A DNA stretch of 64,000 bases from positions 1-64,000 of the forward strand of contig JAKVAZ010000017.1 of assembly GCA_022447225.1 (NCBI GenBank). Direction: 5' to 3'. Below, in pieces: positions 28,238 through 38,086 of the stretch (position 1 is the first letter of the stretch; each line of letters starts with the position of its first letter). This DNA comes from Fuerstiella sp. Lineage in GTDB: Bacteria > Planctomycetota > Planctomycetia > Planctomycetales > Planctomycetaceae. A program made the position numbers and the translations under genes. A model generated the notes under the pieces. That model did not search any database and was not told where the DNA came from. It was given only the letters and a program-made list of their open reading frames with translations.

Positions 28238-28725
28238 TCACCAAATCGGGACACGTGTTCTAAGTCTTCGCAGTTGAATTCCGGACGTTCTGAAAAATGC
28301 GGTTACTGCGAAGTTCGCGTGATTCAGCATCTCCCGAAAATCAACCGAACTGAAACGATTAATGTAACTCAACGGGTTCTCAAGAAAATATTGGGGAGAG
28401 GCGGGACGTTCATGTTTTTCGAACCACTGATTCCGGACTTCAGTTAGCAACAATTGTTGGGGCCGCGGAAAGGAAAACCGAAGGTACAAATATATGGTAA
28501 GAGGATGCCCTGGCACTAATCACCACAGTGAACTACACAAATTTTGCTCCGATGCAGGATGCGAACCATCTCCTCCAGAGCTTTATGTGGATCCTGAAAT
28601 TGTTCGAAAGCATGCTGGCAAGACACTATGTCAAAGCTGTTGAAATTGAACGAATGAGATCCCGCGATGACACGTGAAATTTTGACCCCGGTTTCAGACA
28701 TTCGGCTGAGTTCGTCAAACGCATG
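28238..28725 (-). pseudogene. Decayed class I methyltransferase
   Basis: Two frames on the minus strand together read like the second half of a SAM-dependent methyltransferase. The first (28516-28725) contains FDIVSCQHAFEQFQDPHKALEEM, the usual post-motif of class I enzymes, then stops after CVVHCGD. The second (28238-28516) continues in another frame with YLYLRFSFPRPQ, EKHERPASPQYFLENP and a C-terminal NRFSSVDFREML. A further frame at 28715-29098 (LYDLAYFES near its middle) may be the lost N-terminal part, giving a total span to about 29100. No intact SAM-binding loop is left. A frameshift near 28516 and probably another near 28720 break it. Confidence 0.6.
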
Positions 28726-29200
28726 TCGGTAACATTAACACTCTCGCAGCGCTGATCCTTTTTATGGAAACAAAAAAGATCAACGCTTTTATGTTACATG
28801 CGATATCGAATCGATACTTTCCGTGTAAATCAATTCGGTATTTCTGTTTGAGCTGATCATGTTTTCGTGAGCCGGCCGCAACATGCTGGTCAAGGACTCT
28901 GCTCAGCGTCGGTATGGGCTTTTGCCGCTGATTGATCGATTCAAAGTAGGCGAGGTCATACAGACTCTGACAGCGTTGAGTCTCTCTGCGAGTATCCAGC
29001 GACTCATATGACACGGCTCCTGGAGTTTTCGCCCGTTTCTGACCGGGCGTCTGCCACTCGATGCAGCCAGTTCTGGAGCTTCGACAGAAGCCGGGCAAAA
29101 AGACCAGAAAAGGTAAAGATAGAAGCCTGGTCGGTTACCGGAACATGCCATTTTAATTCACGTTAACAAAGACAATGCGTTACTGAATGAAACAACGCAA
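28726..29200. other. Gap with possible 5' remnant of the decayed methyltransferase
   Basis: No intact gene is seen. The minus-strand frame 28715-29098 contains LYDLAYFES and GKYRFDIAC, which would fit the N-terminal part of the broken methyltransferase downstream. The match is by eye only. Confidence 0.3.
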
Positions 29201-30379
29201 TCAGCAATCCGTAGTATCGTTCTCAAAATAGGTTTCGATGATTCGTATAATGCGACGCGCGGCGTGTCCGTCACCATAGGGATTTGTCGCAGTGGCCATG
29301 TTTTGATAGGTGGACTCATCGCACAGCAACTGACTCACAGCAGCCACAATCGATCGACGGCCTGTTCCGATTATCTTTACGGCCCCTGCCCGGACCCCTT
29401 CAGGACGTTCGGTACGGTCCCGCATGACAAGTACCGGTTTACCAAGAGAGGGGGCTTCTTCCTGAATCCCGCCAGAGTCTGTCAAAACCATATGACACAA
29501 TGACATTGCACGCACAAAGTGACGGTAGCTTAACGGATCGGTGAGCCGTACATTGGAGAGTGTTCCCAGAGTCTTACGGACCGGCTTTTGTACATTTGGG
29601 TTTAAATGCACAGGATACAAAAAAACGGTCTGTGGAAATTCACGTGCGAGTTGAACTACGGCAGCACAGATCTGATCGAATCCGTCACCAAAATTTTCTC
29701 GGCGGTGCCCGGTAACCAACACAAATTTTTGTCGGGTTGGATCGAATCCGCACAACTTCTGGAGGTCTCTATCCAGAGACCTTCCGATTTCCGACTGCTG
29801 CTGATGCAGTTCCATTTGAAGTGCGTCAATAATCGTGTTGCCCGTTACGTGGATTGTTTCCGGGGATAGTCCTTCACGAAGCAGATTGTTCCGGCTGTGT
29901 TCCGTTGGAGCAAAATGGACCGACGCCAACGGGGTAACCAGACGTCGATTGGCTTCCTCAGGAAACGGCGACCGAATGGTGTCCGTCCGCAGTCCTGCTT
30001 CAATATGTCCGAAGGGGATGCTTCGATAGAAACTTCCCAGTGCAGTCATCAATACTGTGGTCGTATCGCCCTGAGCCAGTGAAAAGTCGGGCTTGCGTTT
30101 CTCCAGGAAATTGTCGATTTCAGGTAACAAACGACTGCTCAGTCCTGCCAGTGTCTGACCGGGAACCATCACGTCAAACTCATGGTCAATACGTAACCCA
30201 AACTGATGAATTACCTGGTGAAGCATTTCACGATGCTGACCGGTTGACACAACGATCGGCTGCAGTTTGCTCGAATAGACCAAGCCGGCAATGACCGGAG
30301 CCATCTTGATGGCTTCCGGACGAGTCCCGACGAATACGGCAATATGTTTTACAGAGTCGGAGGCCACATCAGATTTCAA
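29201..30379 (-). CDS. wecB: UDP-N-acetylglucosamine 2-epimerase (non-hydrolysing)
   Basis: This 392-residue canonical WecB homolog converts UDP-GlcNAc to UDP-ManNAc. Signatures are GTRPEAIKMAPVIA near residue 18, STGQHREML near 45, AQGDTTTV near 100, GHIEAGLRT near 120, the catalytic TGHRRENFG near 220 and TDSGGIQEEAPSLGKPVLVMRD near 300. It differs strongly from the second copy at 11815-12912, so the two were probably acquired separately and not by recent duplication. The longest frame starts with TTG at 30379; a GTG at 30367 is an alternative. A glycosyltransferase gene lies 110 bases upstream. Confidence 0.92.
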   Translation of the reverse strand: MKSDVASDSVKHIAVFVGTRPEAIKMAPVIAGLVYSSKLQPIVVSTGQHREMLHQVIHQFGLRIDHEFDVMVPGQTLAGLSSRLLPEIDNFLEKRKPDFSLAQGDTTTVLMTALGSFYRSIPFGHIEAGLRTDTIRSPFPEEANRRLVTPLASVHFAPTEHSRNNLLREGLSPETIHVTGNTIIDALQMELHQQQSEIGRSLDRDLQKLCGFDPTRQKFVLVTGHRRENFGDGFDQICAAVVQLAREFPQTVFLYPVHLNPNVQKPVRKTLGTLSNVRLTDPLSYRHFVRAMSLCHMVLTDSGGIQEEAPSLGKPVLVMRDRTERPEGVRAGAVKIIGTGRRSIVAAVSQLLCDESTYQNMATATNPYGDGHAARRIIRIIETYFENDTTDC

Positions 30380-30489
30380 AAAAATATTTCACTTGTTTCC
30401 GATATTTGTCATTCACGCTGCTGTAAACAATACGCAGACAGGACTGACCGGAGTTTTTGTATCAGAGAATGAGATGTTGTTATCCGACT

Positions 30490-31578
30490 TCATCGATTGT
30501 CTCCAACAATCGTTGCCAACTCGCTGCACAGCATCTGATGAATACGCACTGGTGTGCGAGAAAGTCGTTCTGTGTCTGCAGACTGACTTGTGGTTGCTAA
30601 TTCTTCACGGGATAGCTGATTCAACAAATTTGCCAGTTCTCCGCGAGCGGACATATTACAGGTAATCAACCAATCAGTGTTTTTCGAAAATTCGCGGGAG
30701 AGTGTTTTCGGCAGTATCACAGGTAATCCGTAAGTGAGATACAGAAACAGAGAACCTGATGTCGTAATATTGCCGCCGATGACTGCCACATCGGCCGCAG
30801 ATAACCACAACGCTACGTCTTCAGGTTGTACGCGGTCCAGTGAAGCCAGAATCCGAGAGTCAGCGCGACAGTAATCAGAAATTTCAGCAGCGACGTCATC
30901 ATCCATGCAACTTCCGGCAATCAACATGCGCTGTTTCGCAGCATTAGCGAGTGAAAATTCCTGAAGAATCAATGGTACATGTTTGTTGCGTCTGATCAGA
31001 CCAAAATGCACAACGACAAGAGCGTCGGGTTCAACACGCAGACGTGAACGAGCCTCAGACTGAGGTATGGGATCGGGGTAGACTCCCTCGTAGGTCATGT
31101 GGGGAATGACTGTTTGCCGGCACCTGCCGCCAAAGCGTTTTTTTAATTCCGTCATACACCACTTCTGGTGCACAATGACAAGGTCAGAGACCGCCATCAC
31201 CACTCGCCGCCCAAGCCAATCGATGAACCATCCGGACGACTTGTGCGGCATCACATTATGAGCCGTCCAGACGATTTTAATTCCTACCAGACGAGTGAGC
31301 AGCAGTCCGACTGTCATCCGCAGAAAACGCAGCCAGCGAGCTGCCAGCTGCGGATGAGCATAAAGAAAAGAAGGCCAGTGCAGGTGCAGTACATCCAGGT
31401 CGTGCCGATGACTCCAGATCCAGCTGATGCTGACACCCGGAGATTCAACAACATCCAGCAGGACATCCGACTGGAAACCTGAAAGTGCCTTACCTTCAGG
31501 GGACACACCATACAACAGTCTCAGGTACGGATTGTCAGAGCGAAATACTCCCGCAGTACTGGCAACGCGAATTCTCAT
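30490..31578 (-). CDS. Glycosyltransferase, GT-B type
   Basis: This 362-residue transferase has an N-terminal domain with DVLHLHWPSFLYAHP near 58 and KIVWTAHNVMPH near 100, features shared by GT4-like and GumK-like enzymes of polysaccharide loci. The C-terminal domain has VVHFGLIRRNKHVPLIL near 190 and TTSGSLFLYLTYGLPVILP near 275. GGAA lies about 8 bases before the ATG at 31578. It sits between an FkbM methyltransferase and wecB. The family is inferred from the HxH and donor-loop patterns; the sugar is unknown. Confidence 0.75.
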   Translation of the reverse strand: MRIRVASTAGVFRSDNPYLRLLYGVSPEGKALSGFQSDVLLDVVESPGVSISWIWSHRHDLDVLHLHWPSFLYAHPQLAARWLRFLRMTVGLLLTRLVGIKIVWTAHNVMPHKSSGWFIDWLGRRVVMAVSDLVIVHQKWCMTELKKRFGGRCRQTVIPHMTYEGVYPDPIPQSEARSRLRVEPDALVVVHFGLIRRNKHVPLILQEFSLANAAKQRMLIAGSCMDDDVAAEISDYCRADSRILASLDRVQPEDVALWLSAADVAVIGGNITTSGSLFLYLTYGLPVILPKTLSREFSKNTDWLITCNMSARGELANLLNQLSREELATTSQSADTERLSRTPVRIHQMLCSELATIVGDNR

Positions 31579-31626
31579 TGCTCTATTTCCGCTGCACGTA
31601 AAAAAAACTGCTGAGCATTTCAGTTG

Positions 31627-32490
31627 TCAAAACAGACGACTCGTCCATGCACTCACCTGTCTGCAGAGTTTTTCGGAGTGATGTTCCGGAACGAAGATGA
31701 AATTGTTGATGTACCTCAGAACTCTGCCGGAATTCAGATCTTCAACAGCCTGCATCTGTGATGTATTAAACTCTCTGATGTTACGAAGGCCCCCGGCAGC
31801 CGGGTCAAAAAAGAAACCTTGATAGCCCAGATCGCAAACCTGTCTGAAAATGGAATCAATCGGCTGCTTATGATGCCGCTGTTCGATTTCGATTAGCAGC
31901 AGCGGCTGCATCTTCGCCAGTGTGTGTTGTGCGCCTTTGAGGACAGACATCTCATGTCCCTCAACATCAATCTTGATGAATCCGACGTCCTGGATTCCCG
32001 CTGCGCGAACAAAGCCGTCCAGAGTTTGCAAGGACACTTCGGTCACCTGGACAGCCGTTTGGCCGGACTCCATTACAGAAGGTTCAAGCGATGCTCGTGT
32101 GTCGTATCTAAGTCCTCCAATCACAGGGATGCGAATCTCCTCCTGCGACTCCCTGTCGGACAGCGCAAAGCTGAAAACCGCACGTCGTCCGAATCTGGCT
32201 TTCAATAATTCCACAAGCTCAGGCAGGGGCTCAAACAAAAAGAGATTGCCCCGCCCTACCAGATCTTCGACCATCAGAGAATAGATTCCGTTGTTCGCAC
32301 CAACATCGAAGAACGGTCTATTTCGAGGTACAAGCTCACGGATGAACTTGACTTCAGGCTCGAAGGCGATTCCGTCTGTCAATGGTGTTTTCTGAACTTC
32401 ATTACGTCGACTGATTTTCCAGCGACGGGCCGTCAGACGAAGTTTTCCAGTTCGCAGAACTCTCTTCAGCCACGTTTCAGGAATCAGCAA
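31627..32490 (-). CDS. FkbM-family SAM-dependent methyltransferase
   Basis: This 287-residue enzyme has all FkbM hallmarks intact: the SAM loop FFDVGANNGIYSLM near residue 60, the acidic motif FLFEPLPEL near 85, and FIKIDVEGHEMSVLKGA near 170. It probably methylates a hydroxyl of a glycan sugar. The only in-frame start at the 5' end is a TTG at 32490, with AGGA about 9 bases upstream; this is unusual, and the gene lies immediately behind a decayed capsule-type gene, so its original start may have been lost. It is the third separate FkbM gene in the window. Confidence 0.85.
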   Translation of the reverse strand: MLIPETWLKRVLRTGKLRLTARRWKISRRNEVQKTPLTDGIAFEPEVKFIRELVPRNRPFFDVGANNGIYSLMVEDLVGRGNLFLFEPLPELVELLKARFGRRAVFSFALSDRESQEEIRIPVIGGLRYDTRASLEPSVMESGQTAVQVTEVSLQTLDGFVRAAGIQDVGFIKIDVEGHEMSVLKGAQHTLAKMQPLLLIEIEQRHHKQPIDSIFRQVCDLGYQGFFFDPAAGGLRNIREFNTSQMQAVEDLNSGRVLRYINNFIFVPEHHSEKLCRQVSAWTSRLF

Positions 32491-32659
32491 GGCACTGGTC
32501 CTGCACTGATGAATGCGTCAAACACCGGGCCGATAAGTCGTTTTCTCACTGACTGTGCACTTTGAAGTCTACCACGGCGGGGCAACGGCGAGTCGCCCTT
32601 GCAGGTTGACAGCCCGTGGTTTTCAGAGCAAGGAATCGTTCGGGAGACCTTGATGTAGT

Positions 32660-33270
32660 TCTGAAGGAAGTTGACAAGTTCATCTGTGTCGCGAAGTTTC
32701 GAAAATCGGTCGGAGGTGTAATGGGCAAAGTGTCCTGCGGGCGTATATTTCGCGGACGACGGTTGCTGATCGGGAGACATCATCACGAGAAAATAGTTCC
32801 TGGCCAGACGAGCCAGTTCCGACAGTAGATACGGACTCTTAAGTATGCCCTTTACGACCTGAATATATTTCTCTGGTGAATGCACAACCTCTGTTATGTG
32901 TGTTTGAAAACTGGTCTGCAGATCTTTGTATCAATCAACAGCTCAATTCCGACGGTGGATGTATTGATGCCTCCGGTATCAGACTTCCCGGTGACTACGA
33001 ACCAATTCACGTCGTCTTCGGGTGTTTTTACTGCTACGTTGTCAGTCGCATCCTCATCAAATTCTGATCTGACCAGATCGGAATACGATGGGGATGTAAC
33101 GACAATGGTCTCCGCCGGATGCGGACGCACAATGACCTGTACATCATCGTGTTCACGGAAATATGCAATCGTACATCCGGAGATGCTCTCTAACTTCAGG
33201 TGGTGCCGATCACGAAAATAGAGTCTGTTTGCGATGTCTCCGCCGGGACCAGGATTAAGACTGCTGGAGT
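32660..33270 (-). pseudogene. Decayed capsule-type polysaccharide protein, 3' part
   Basis: On the minus strand a frame from about 33270 reads through VQVIVRPHPAE and NTSTVGIELLI, then stops at 32894 after VFKHT. The following frame continues with SPEKYIQVVKGIL and LARLARNYFLVMM. Together these resemble the C-terminal half of the capsule-type protein encoded at 34620-36317, which has VVRAHPAE, YSSKMGLEA and TPTKYFDFL in the same order. The break falls in a short CACACA run, so a one-base slip or sequencing error could explain the frameshift. The N-terminal half is absent. Boundaries are approximate. Confidence 0.5.
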
Positions 33271-33351
33271 TGCCACGTTTTGGGACCTGTTAATGGACTC
33301 CGAAAACCGATGTGATTTATCACGAAAAATCAGATTTGTTTTACGCTGCAA

Positions 33352-34623
33352 TCAGTCGCCATAGGCGGGCAGCAATCCAAACAGATTGGCAACCAGGCGT
33401 ATTTTACGTTGCCTTTGCAGTCGTCGGACAAGCAGAGCCAGACGGTATTGCATCCAGATGATGTGCAACCGAAATCGTTTGCGGAAGTGTGACCGGTTCT
33501 GATTGTTTGTCCGTGCAGCGTGTCGCGAGAACTGGTTGATTTCCTCAAATCCGGTTTCGCATTTTCGACGAATTTCCGACACCCGAAACGGATCTGCAGT
33601 TACTCGACGATGCATCAGTTTTCGTAGTATCTGTGTGACGTCGGCCGTGTTCATGTTTCGGCGAATTATAAACTGTGGAATACCGGCCAGTTTCAAAAGG
33701 GATTCGTTTTTGGGAGCGTACACAATTCCGGAGCTTGGAATTCCGGCGACGAGAGCACAAATAATTGAGTGCAGACGCATGCCCACAAACAGATCGAGCC
33801 TGCCAAAGACACTTCGAATCGATTCGATACTGTCCGGAACCGAATTGATGCAACAGCTGGGAACTCCTCTTTGTTTCAATTGTTCAGCCAGCGAGTACAA
33901 CGTCTGCAGATCATTATCGTCATGGGTGCGAAACGGAATCAGTGTCACTTCCAATTCCTGTTCCGAATGAATAGCGACCAGGGCGGCAAGGAAATTCGAC
34001 ACAAAATCGAAGTGCTCGGACTGAGATCCCGAATACAGGTCGACATAGGACCGTAGATTGACACCAATGCGAAGAGGTCCATTGTCGTGTCGCCTTGCTG
34101 CCGGAGTTGTCAGGGAAACCAGAAATACCGGGTCAGCAGCCACACAAATACGACGATGAACACCCAGCTCTTTCAGTCGTTGACGGGAAGGTTCATCCCG
34201 CACAACAATCACATCAACCAGTTCTATAATCTGAATGAGCAGCGTAGAGATCGCGTGCTTGATATTTCCAACTCCGATGAATGCAAACACTACACGGCAA
34301 CCAGCCTGAATTGCTTTCTTCACAACCGTCAGCCAGTAGACAACAGTGCCGAAGCTGCGGTCGTAATCGATCAGCAGTGACCCACCGCCAATGACGACAA
34401 CATCAAACTTCCGCAGCTGTACTGAATCGACTTCGTCGATCAATTGCACAGACGTGTTGTTCTCTGCCAGCCATTGTGGAATTTCCTGGTTGGCGAAGTC
34501 ACGGCCCGGGCAAAACAATGTGATGTCACCGGCAAGGTGATTCAGAAGAACCGTTGCAATGAGATCATCGCCCAGATTCGCGACGCCGCCGTAACTGAAT
34601 AAGGCGATTTGCGGAACATTCAT
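33352..34623 (-). CDS. Polysaccharide pyruvyl transferase family protein
   Basis: This 423-residue protein belongs to the CsaB-like polysaccharide pyruvyl transferase family, which adds ketal-linked pyruvate from phosphoenolpyruvate to sugars. The N-terminus has LFSYGGVANLGDDLIA near residue 8, VVVIGGGSLLIDYDR near 78, VDVIVVRDEPSRQRL near 135 and AADPVFLV near 160. The C-terminal half holds FVGMRLHSIICALVAGIPSSGIVY near 290, the family's basic and His motif. I chose the ATG at 34623 because it overlaps the stop of the upstream capsule-type gene by four bases; an earlier in-frame start adds 11 residues. The last 60 residues are very basic. Confidence 0.85.
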   Translation of the reverse strand: MNVPQIALFSYGGVANLGDDLIATVLLNHLAGDITLFCPGRDFANQEIPQWLAENNTSVQLIDEVDSVQLRKFDVVVIGGGSLLIDYDRSFGTVVYWLTVVKKAIQAGCRVVFAFIGVGNIKHAISTLLIQIIELVDVIVVRDEPSRQRLKELGVHRRICVAADPVFLVSLTTPAARRHDNGPLRIGVNLRSYVDLYSGSQSEHFDFVSNFLAALVAIHSEQELEVTLIPFRTHDDNDLQTLYSLAEQLKQRGVPSCCINSVPDSIESIRSVFGRLDLFVGMRLHSIICALVAGIPSSGIVYAPKNESLLKLAGIPQFIIRRNMNTADVTQILRKLMHRRVTADPFRVSEIRRKCETGFEEINQFSRHAARTNNQNRSHFRKRFRLHIIWMQYRLALLVRRLQRQRKIRLVANLFGLLPAYGD

Positions 34624-36317
34624 GTCAGAGTTGCCTGATGCGTTGCGTGGCACCATGACGCCGGATCCATCGGGTCCTGCACGTCTAACATAGTACGAAT
34701 CACATTGTCCAGGTCACCGGAATTCACCCCATTGAGCTGTGTCGCAGTATCGTCATTGATTTCAAATGTTTCATCATTATAGAGACGGAACGGAAAGTAG
34801 GCACAGAAGAAAAAATAGTAGGCAAAGTGACGCGCACGTTGGACTCGATCTTCTGGCAAATCTTCTGCAAACGTCTGATTCAGGAAATCGAAATATTTTG
34901 TCGGAGTCACCGGATCAAATGTGAAGCCTTTCCGACGATAGAATGAATCACCACCGACAACGACATCTTTGCCCCGCGCTGCTGCCTCGAGTCCCATTTT
35001 GGAAGAATAAACCACAATCAGATCTGCCAGATCCATCAGACGATAGGAACAGAGCGGGTCATCGGGCGCTACCAGTGAAACATTTTTGGGGAGAGCTCCC
35101 AGCGCTGTTTCGATGACAGTCGCTGCTGTAGCAGTCGTCTTCACCGGCAGCCGAAGTTCGGCCGGGTGCGCCCGGACGACAAAATGTGTGGAAGGAAAGT
35201 CGTGGGCTTTTCTGACCGTCTCGATTAGCCAATCACTGGACGTCGGAAAGACAGCGTCCTGTTCAGCCATGGCGGCATCCCAGAAAATGTTGGGAAAAAT
35301 GGCGACTGTTTTGTCCGCACCGATTAATTTCGATTGTGAAGTGATTCGCGATACGTTTTGTGATGACCGTGGGTTGTACCGGATGTGATCTTGGTCCCCT
35401 TTTGTTCTGCTTTGCAGGTATTGAGTGAGCTGTGCGTCCTGTGCTTCGGTGTACGGAATTGTTCGACGGATGTCGTCCATCCCGGTTCGTTTGATGGAGT
35501 CCCATGCTGTTTCGTTCCTGCTGAACATAATGGTGTTCTTGCGGTACGCTCGCGCTATGATGTAGGCAGGGATGTTCATTTTACGGGCCACCGCCAGGAC
35601 GGGGCCAAATGTGACGTAGATTCCATGGCTGAGTTGAATGACCGTTGGTCGGAAACGCTCAATGAGTCTGTACGTGACCTCGGTTGTGACGATAGCGGCA
35701 AGTGCGTAGCGGTGCAGGAGTTCAGTGCCGGATTCGTTGTCCGGGATTTCTGTGCCGGTGATGAAACGCAGTAATGAACTGTAAACGAAAGTCGACAGGT
35801 CAATATTGCGATAAGTAAGCGAACTTAGGTTCTCCGGTGTGACATCGGCAGCAATATTTTTGAGTACTGCGATCTCATCCTCAGAAATCACCTCGTCGTA
35901 TGTGACCAGAGGGATCGAAAATCCCTGCTGCCACATTTCTGTACAGGTCCGTACACAGGATTCACAAGTGATCAAATCCATCGTTTCTCGCACTCGATTG
36001 TCGCACGCTGGCAGGATCGAGTTACAAACGGCGGCCAGCACCGTAGCCCCACGCTGTTGAAAGCCCCGACCAACAAGGCCTTCAACCGTATTTGGATAGC
36101 CCGCTCCCCGAACCGGAAACTGCAAGAGTCGGTGCTCACCGGCGAAGTTCGTAACTTCGCCGGCGCCGTTCATGGCGCGTCGAACGGACTCCCATGGCCG
36201 CAGTCTGATCGTCGGAAAACCGAGACGTCCGGAAAGTGAGCGGTCATAGACAGCTCTGGCTCCATTAAGGAGTCCAAATTGGCGCAACAGAAAACTCAGA
36301 GAATTCTTTATCTTCAC
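34620..36317 (-). CDS. Capsule polysaccharide biosynthesis-like protein
   Basis: This 565-residue soluble protein resembles capsule-type transferases and synthesis proteins (Capsule_synth group). Visible elements are QLSHGIYVTFGPVLAVARKMN near 230, FPNIFWDAAM near 345, FVVRAHPAEL near 380 and LIVVYSSKMGLEAAARGKDVVVGG near 435, which together give the GT-B-like donor side. It is translationally coupled to the pyruvyltransferase downstream. An 11-base perfect inverted repeat lies inside the gene near its 5' end (36139-36163). Its precise activity is unknown, and a Kdo-type transferase role is only a possibility. Confidence 0.65.
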   Translation of the reverse strand: MKIKNSLSFLLRQFGLLNGARAVYDRSLSGRLGFPTIRLRPWESVRRAMNGAGEVTNFAGEHRLLQFPVRGAGYPNTVEGLVGRGFQQRGATVLAAVCNSILPACDNRVRETMDLITCESCVRTCTEMWQQGFSIPLVTYDEVISEDEIAVLKNIAADVTPENLSSLTYRNIDLSTFVYSSLLRFITGTEIPDNESGTELLHRYALAAIVTTEVTYRLIERFRPTVIQLSHGIYVTFGPVLAVARKMNIPAYIIARAYRKNTIMFSRNETAWDSIKRTGMDDIRRTIPYTEAQDAQLTQYLQSRTKGDQDHIRYNPRSSQNVSRITSQSKLIGADKTVAIFPNIFWDAAMAEQDAVFPTSSDWLIETVRKAHDFPSTHFVVRAHPAELRLPVKTTATAATVIETALGALPKNVSLVAPDDPLCSYRLMDLADLIVVYSSKMGLEAAARGKDVVVGGDSFYRRKGFTFDPVTPTKYFDFLNQTFAEDLPEDRVQRARHFAYYFFFCAYFPFRLYNDETFEINDDTATQLNGVNSGDLDNVIRTMLDVQDPMDPASWCHATHQATLT

Positions 36318-36483
36318 GATTCGATTTCAGATGGTGATTCTGAGCATTCAGATGTCGAGAATGTCAGAGATTGACCAATGTGAGTTAACGGTGAGTGACC
36401 TTGCTCGAATGGACTGTTTGTCAGCAGCGACCAGTACCTGGACAGTATTTGAATTCGTTTTGCCGTCAGTGTCTGGACGTGAC

Positions 36484-37962
36484 TCAATTCTTAATCAATC
36501 GAAAGATTTTACCGATTTCGGCCACCGTTTGTGGGGCAAGCAGCCAGATGATTGTTCCGCTGACAAGAACAATCTGTAGTACCCGGAGGGCCAATATCAA
36601 CCAGGCGTGGATTCCGCTGTATTCGAAACGGAGTGTTCCCCATGCCAGGTCACACAGCGCGGCTGTCAGAATTGCCGCAAACGGGAGACACAGGTCCCTG
36701 GAAAGTGAGCGAATTGGAACTTTGAATAATCGGGTTCCCCATACTAGAAGAATCAGGTTTCCAATTGCCTCAACAGTGACAACCCACATTGCACAGGTCA
36801 AAATTGACTGCTGTGTTATTCCAAGCCAGATCAGACCCATTCCAATTAGTGTGACTCTGATGCTTCCTTCAATCAGGGACGGTTTGAAAATCGCTCGTGC
36901 AAGAAATGCTGAGCTGAATACAAGATTGGCCGGGATAAACAGTGCCCCAACAGTGAACGCCTGCATGATCGGACTGGTGTCCTGCCATTTGTGTCCAAAA
37001 ATCAGTGGGACCATTTGGGGTATAGTCAGGAACAGGCAGGCTGCCAGTGGGTAAGTCACAATGGCCAATACAGGAATGGTGCGAACAATAGACGACCGTA
37101 ACCCTTCCTCTGTCGTGGCTTTTGTGAAAGCCGGAAATAACGCCGAACGTACACTGGTGACAGCCATGCGCATCGGACCCCGCACTCGCTGATATCCAAA
37201 GTAGTACAGTCCAAAAACCGGCCTGGAGAAAAAGCGACCGAGGATTGCATAGTCCAGACTTGTGTTCGCAGTTGCCAGACAGAATGTTGCAAATGATTTC
37301 GCCGAAACAGAAGCTACGGGCTTTAGATCACTGACCGCGAATCGCAGCGAGGGACGCCAGCGACGGCGCCACAGTATGTAGGGAAACGCCAAGAAACGAG
37401 AAACCAGATCCGGAATAATCAAAGTCCAGTATCCGCAGCCGGTTAACGCCATCAGTATGGCGGCGGAAAACGAGACGAACCGCACCGAAATCCACATGAG
37501 ATTGAGCTCTTTGAAGCGTAGTTCTCGCTGCATCATCGCGACAGGCACGACCATTGCACAATTGAGCCAGATACCGGTTCCGAGTGCTGTGACCAGCCAT
37601 ATCAATCGCGTGTCACCGTAGAATTCAGCCAGGAAGGTGGATGTGGCTGCCAGACACAAAGCCAGTAGAAGACCAACGAGAAACTGAAGGGTAAATATGC
37701 TCTCCACGGTGTTCCGACTCAGGTGCCGGGCCTGGACTATAGCCGTACCAAATCCGATGTTTGTAAACAGTGTTGCTACAAACGTGGCTGCGACGGCCTT
37801 ACCTGTAAGGCCGTAGTCGGTCCGGGAGAGCAGTCGTGCAAGGACAACAGCCCGCACGAGTTGCATCGTGAAGCCACTGCCGGCGTTCAGAAAGTTCCAT
37901 GCAACACCTCGGACAGCTTTGTCTTTAATCGAAGAGACTGGATTTGCGCTTTCGGCTGACAT
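36484..37962 (-). CDS. Wzx-like lipid-linked oligosaccharide flippase (PST/MATE-type)
   Basis: This 492-residue integral membrane protein has about 12-14 predicted transmembrane segments. It starts with the family pattern AVRGVAWNFLNAGSGFTMQLVRAVVLARLLSRTDYG (residues about 17-52), as in WzxC- and RfbX-type flippases. It would move the finished undecaprenyl-linked repeat unit to the periplasmic face for polymerisation. TSLDYAILGRFFS near 225 and GLYYFGYQRVR near 245 are typical of the second half. It lies about 170 bases upstream of the capsule-type gene. The family is clear; the substrate is inferred from context. Confidence 0.88.
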   Translation of the reverse strand: MSAESANPVSSIKDKAVRGVAWNFLNAGSGFTMQLVRAVVLARLLSRTDYGLTGKAVAATFVATLFTNIGFGTAIVQARHLSRNTVESIFTLQFLVGLLLALCLAATSTFLAEFYGDTRLIWLVTALGTGIWLNCAMVVPVAMMQRELRFKELNLMWISVRFVSFSAAILMALTGCGYWTLIIPDLVSRFLAFPYILWRRRWRPSLRFAVSDLKPVASVSAKSFATFCLATANTSLDYAILGRFFSRPVFGLYYFGYQRVRGPMRMAVTSVRSALFPAFTKATTEEGLRSSIVRTIPVLAIVTYPLAACLFLTIPQMVPLIFGHKWQDTSPIMQAFTVGALFIPANLVFSSAFLARAIFKPSLIEGSIRVTLIGMGLIWLGITQQSILTCAMWVVTVEAIGNLILLVWGTRLFKVPIRSLSRDLCLPFAAILTAALCDLAWGTLRFEYSGIHAWLILALRVLQIVLVSGTIIWLLAPQTVAEIGKIFRLIKN

Positions 37963-38086
37963 GCCCGGATGTTCTGAGCATTGTTTTGTATGTTGCTGAT
38001 CGGACTAATGTCGCCGTGGTATAATCCAGCAACTTCAAATACTCACCACGACGTTCACCCAACGTCAACAATAACGACCGTGCCAG

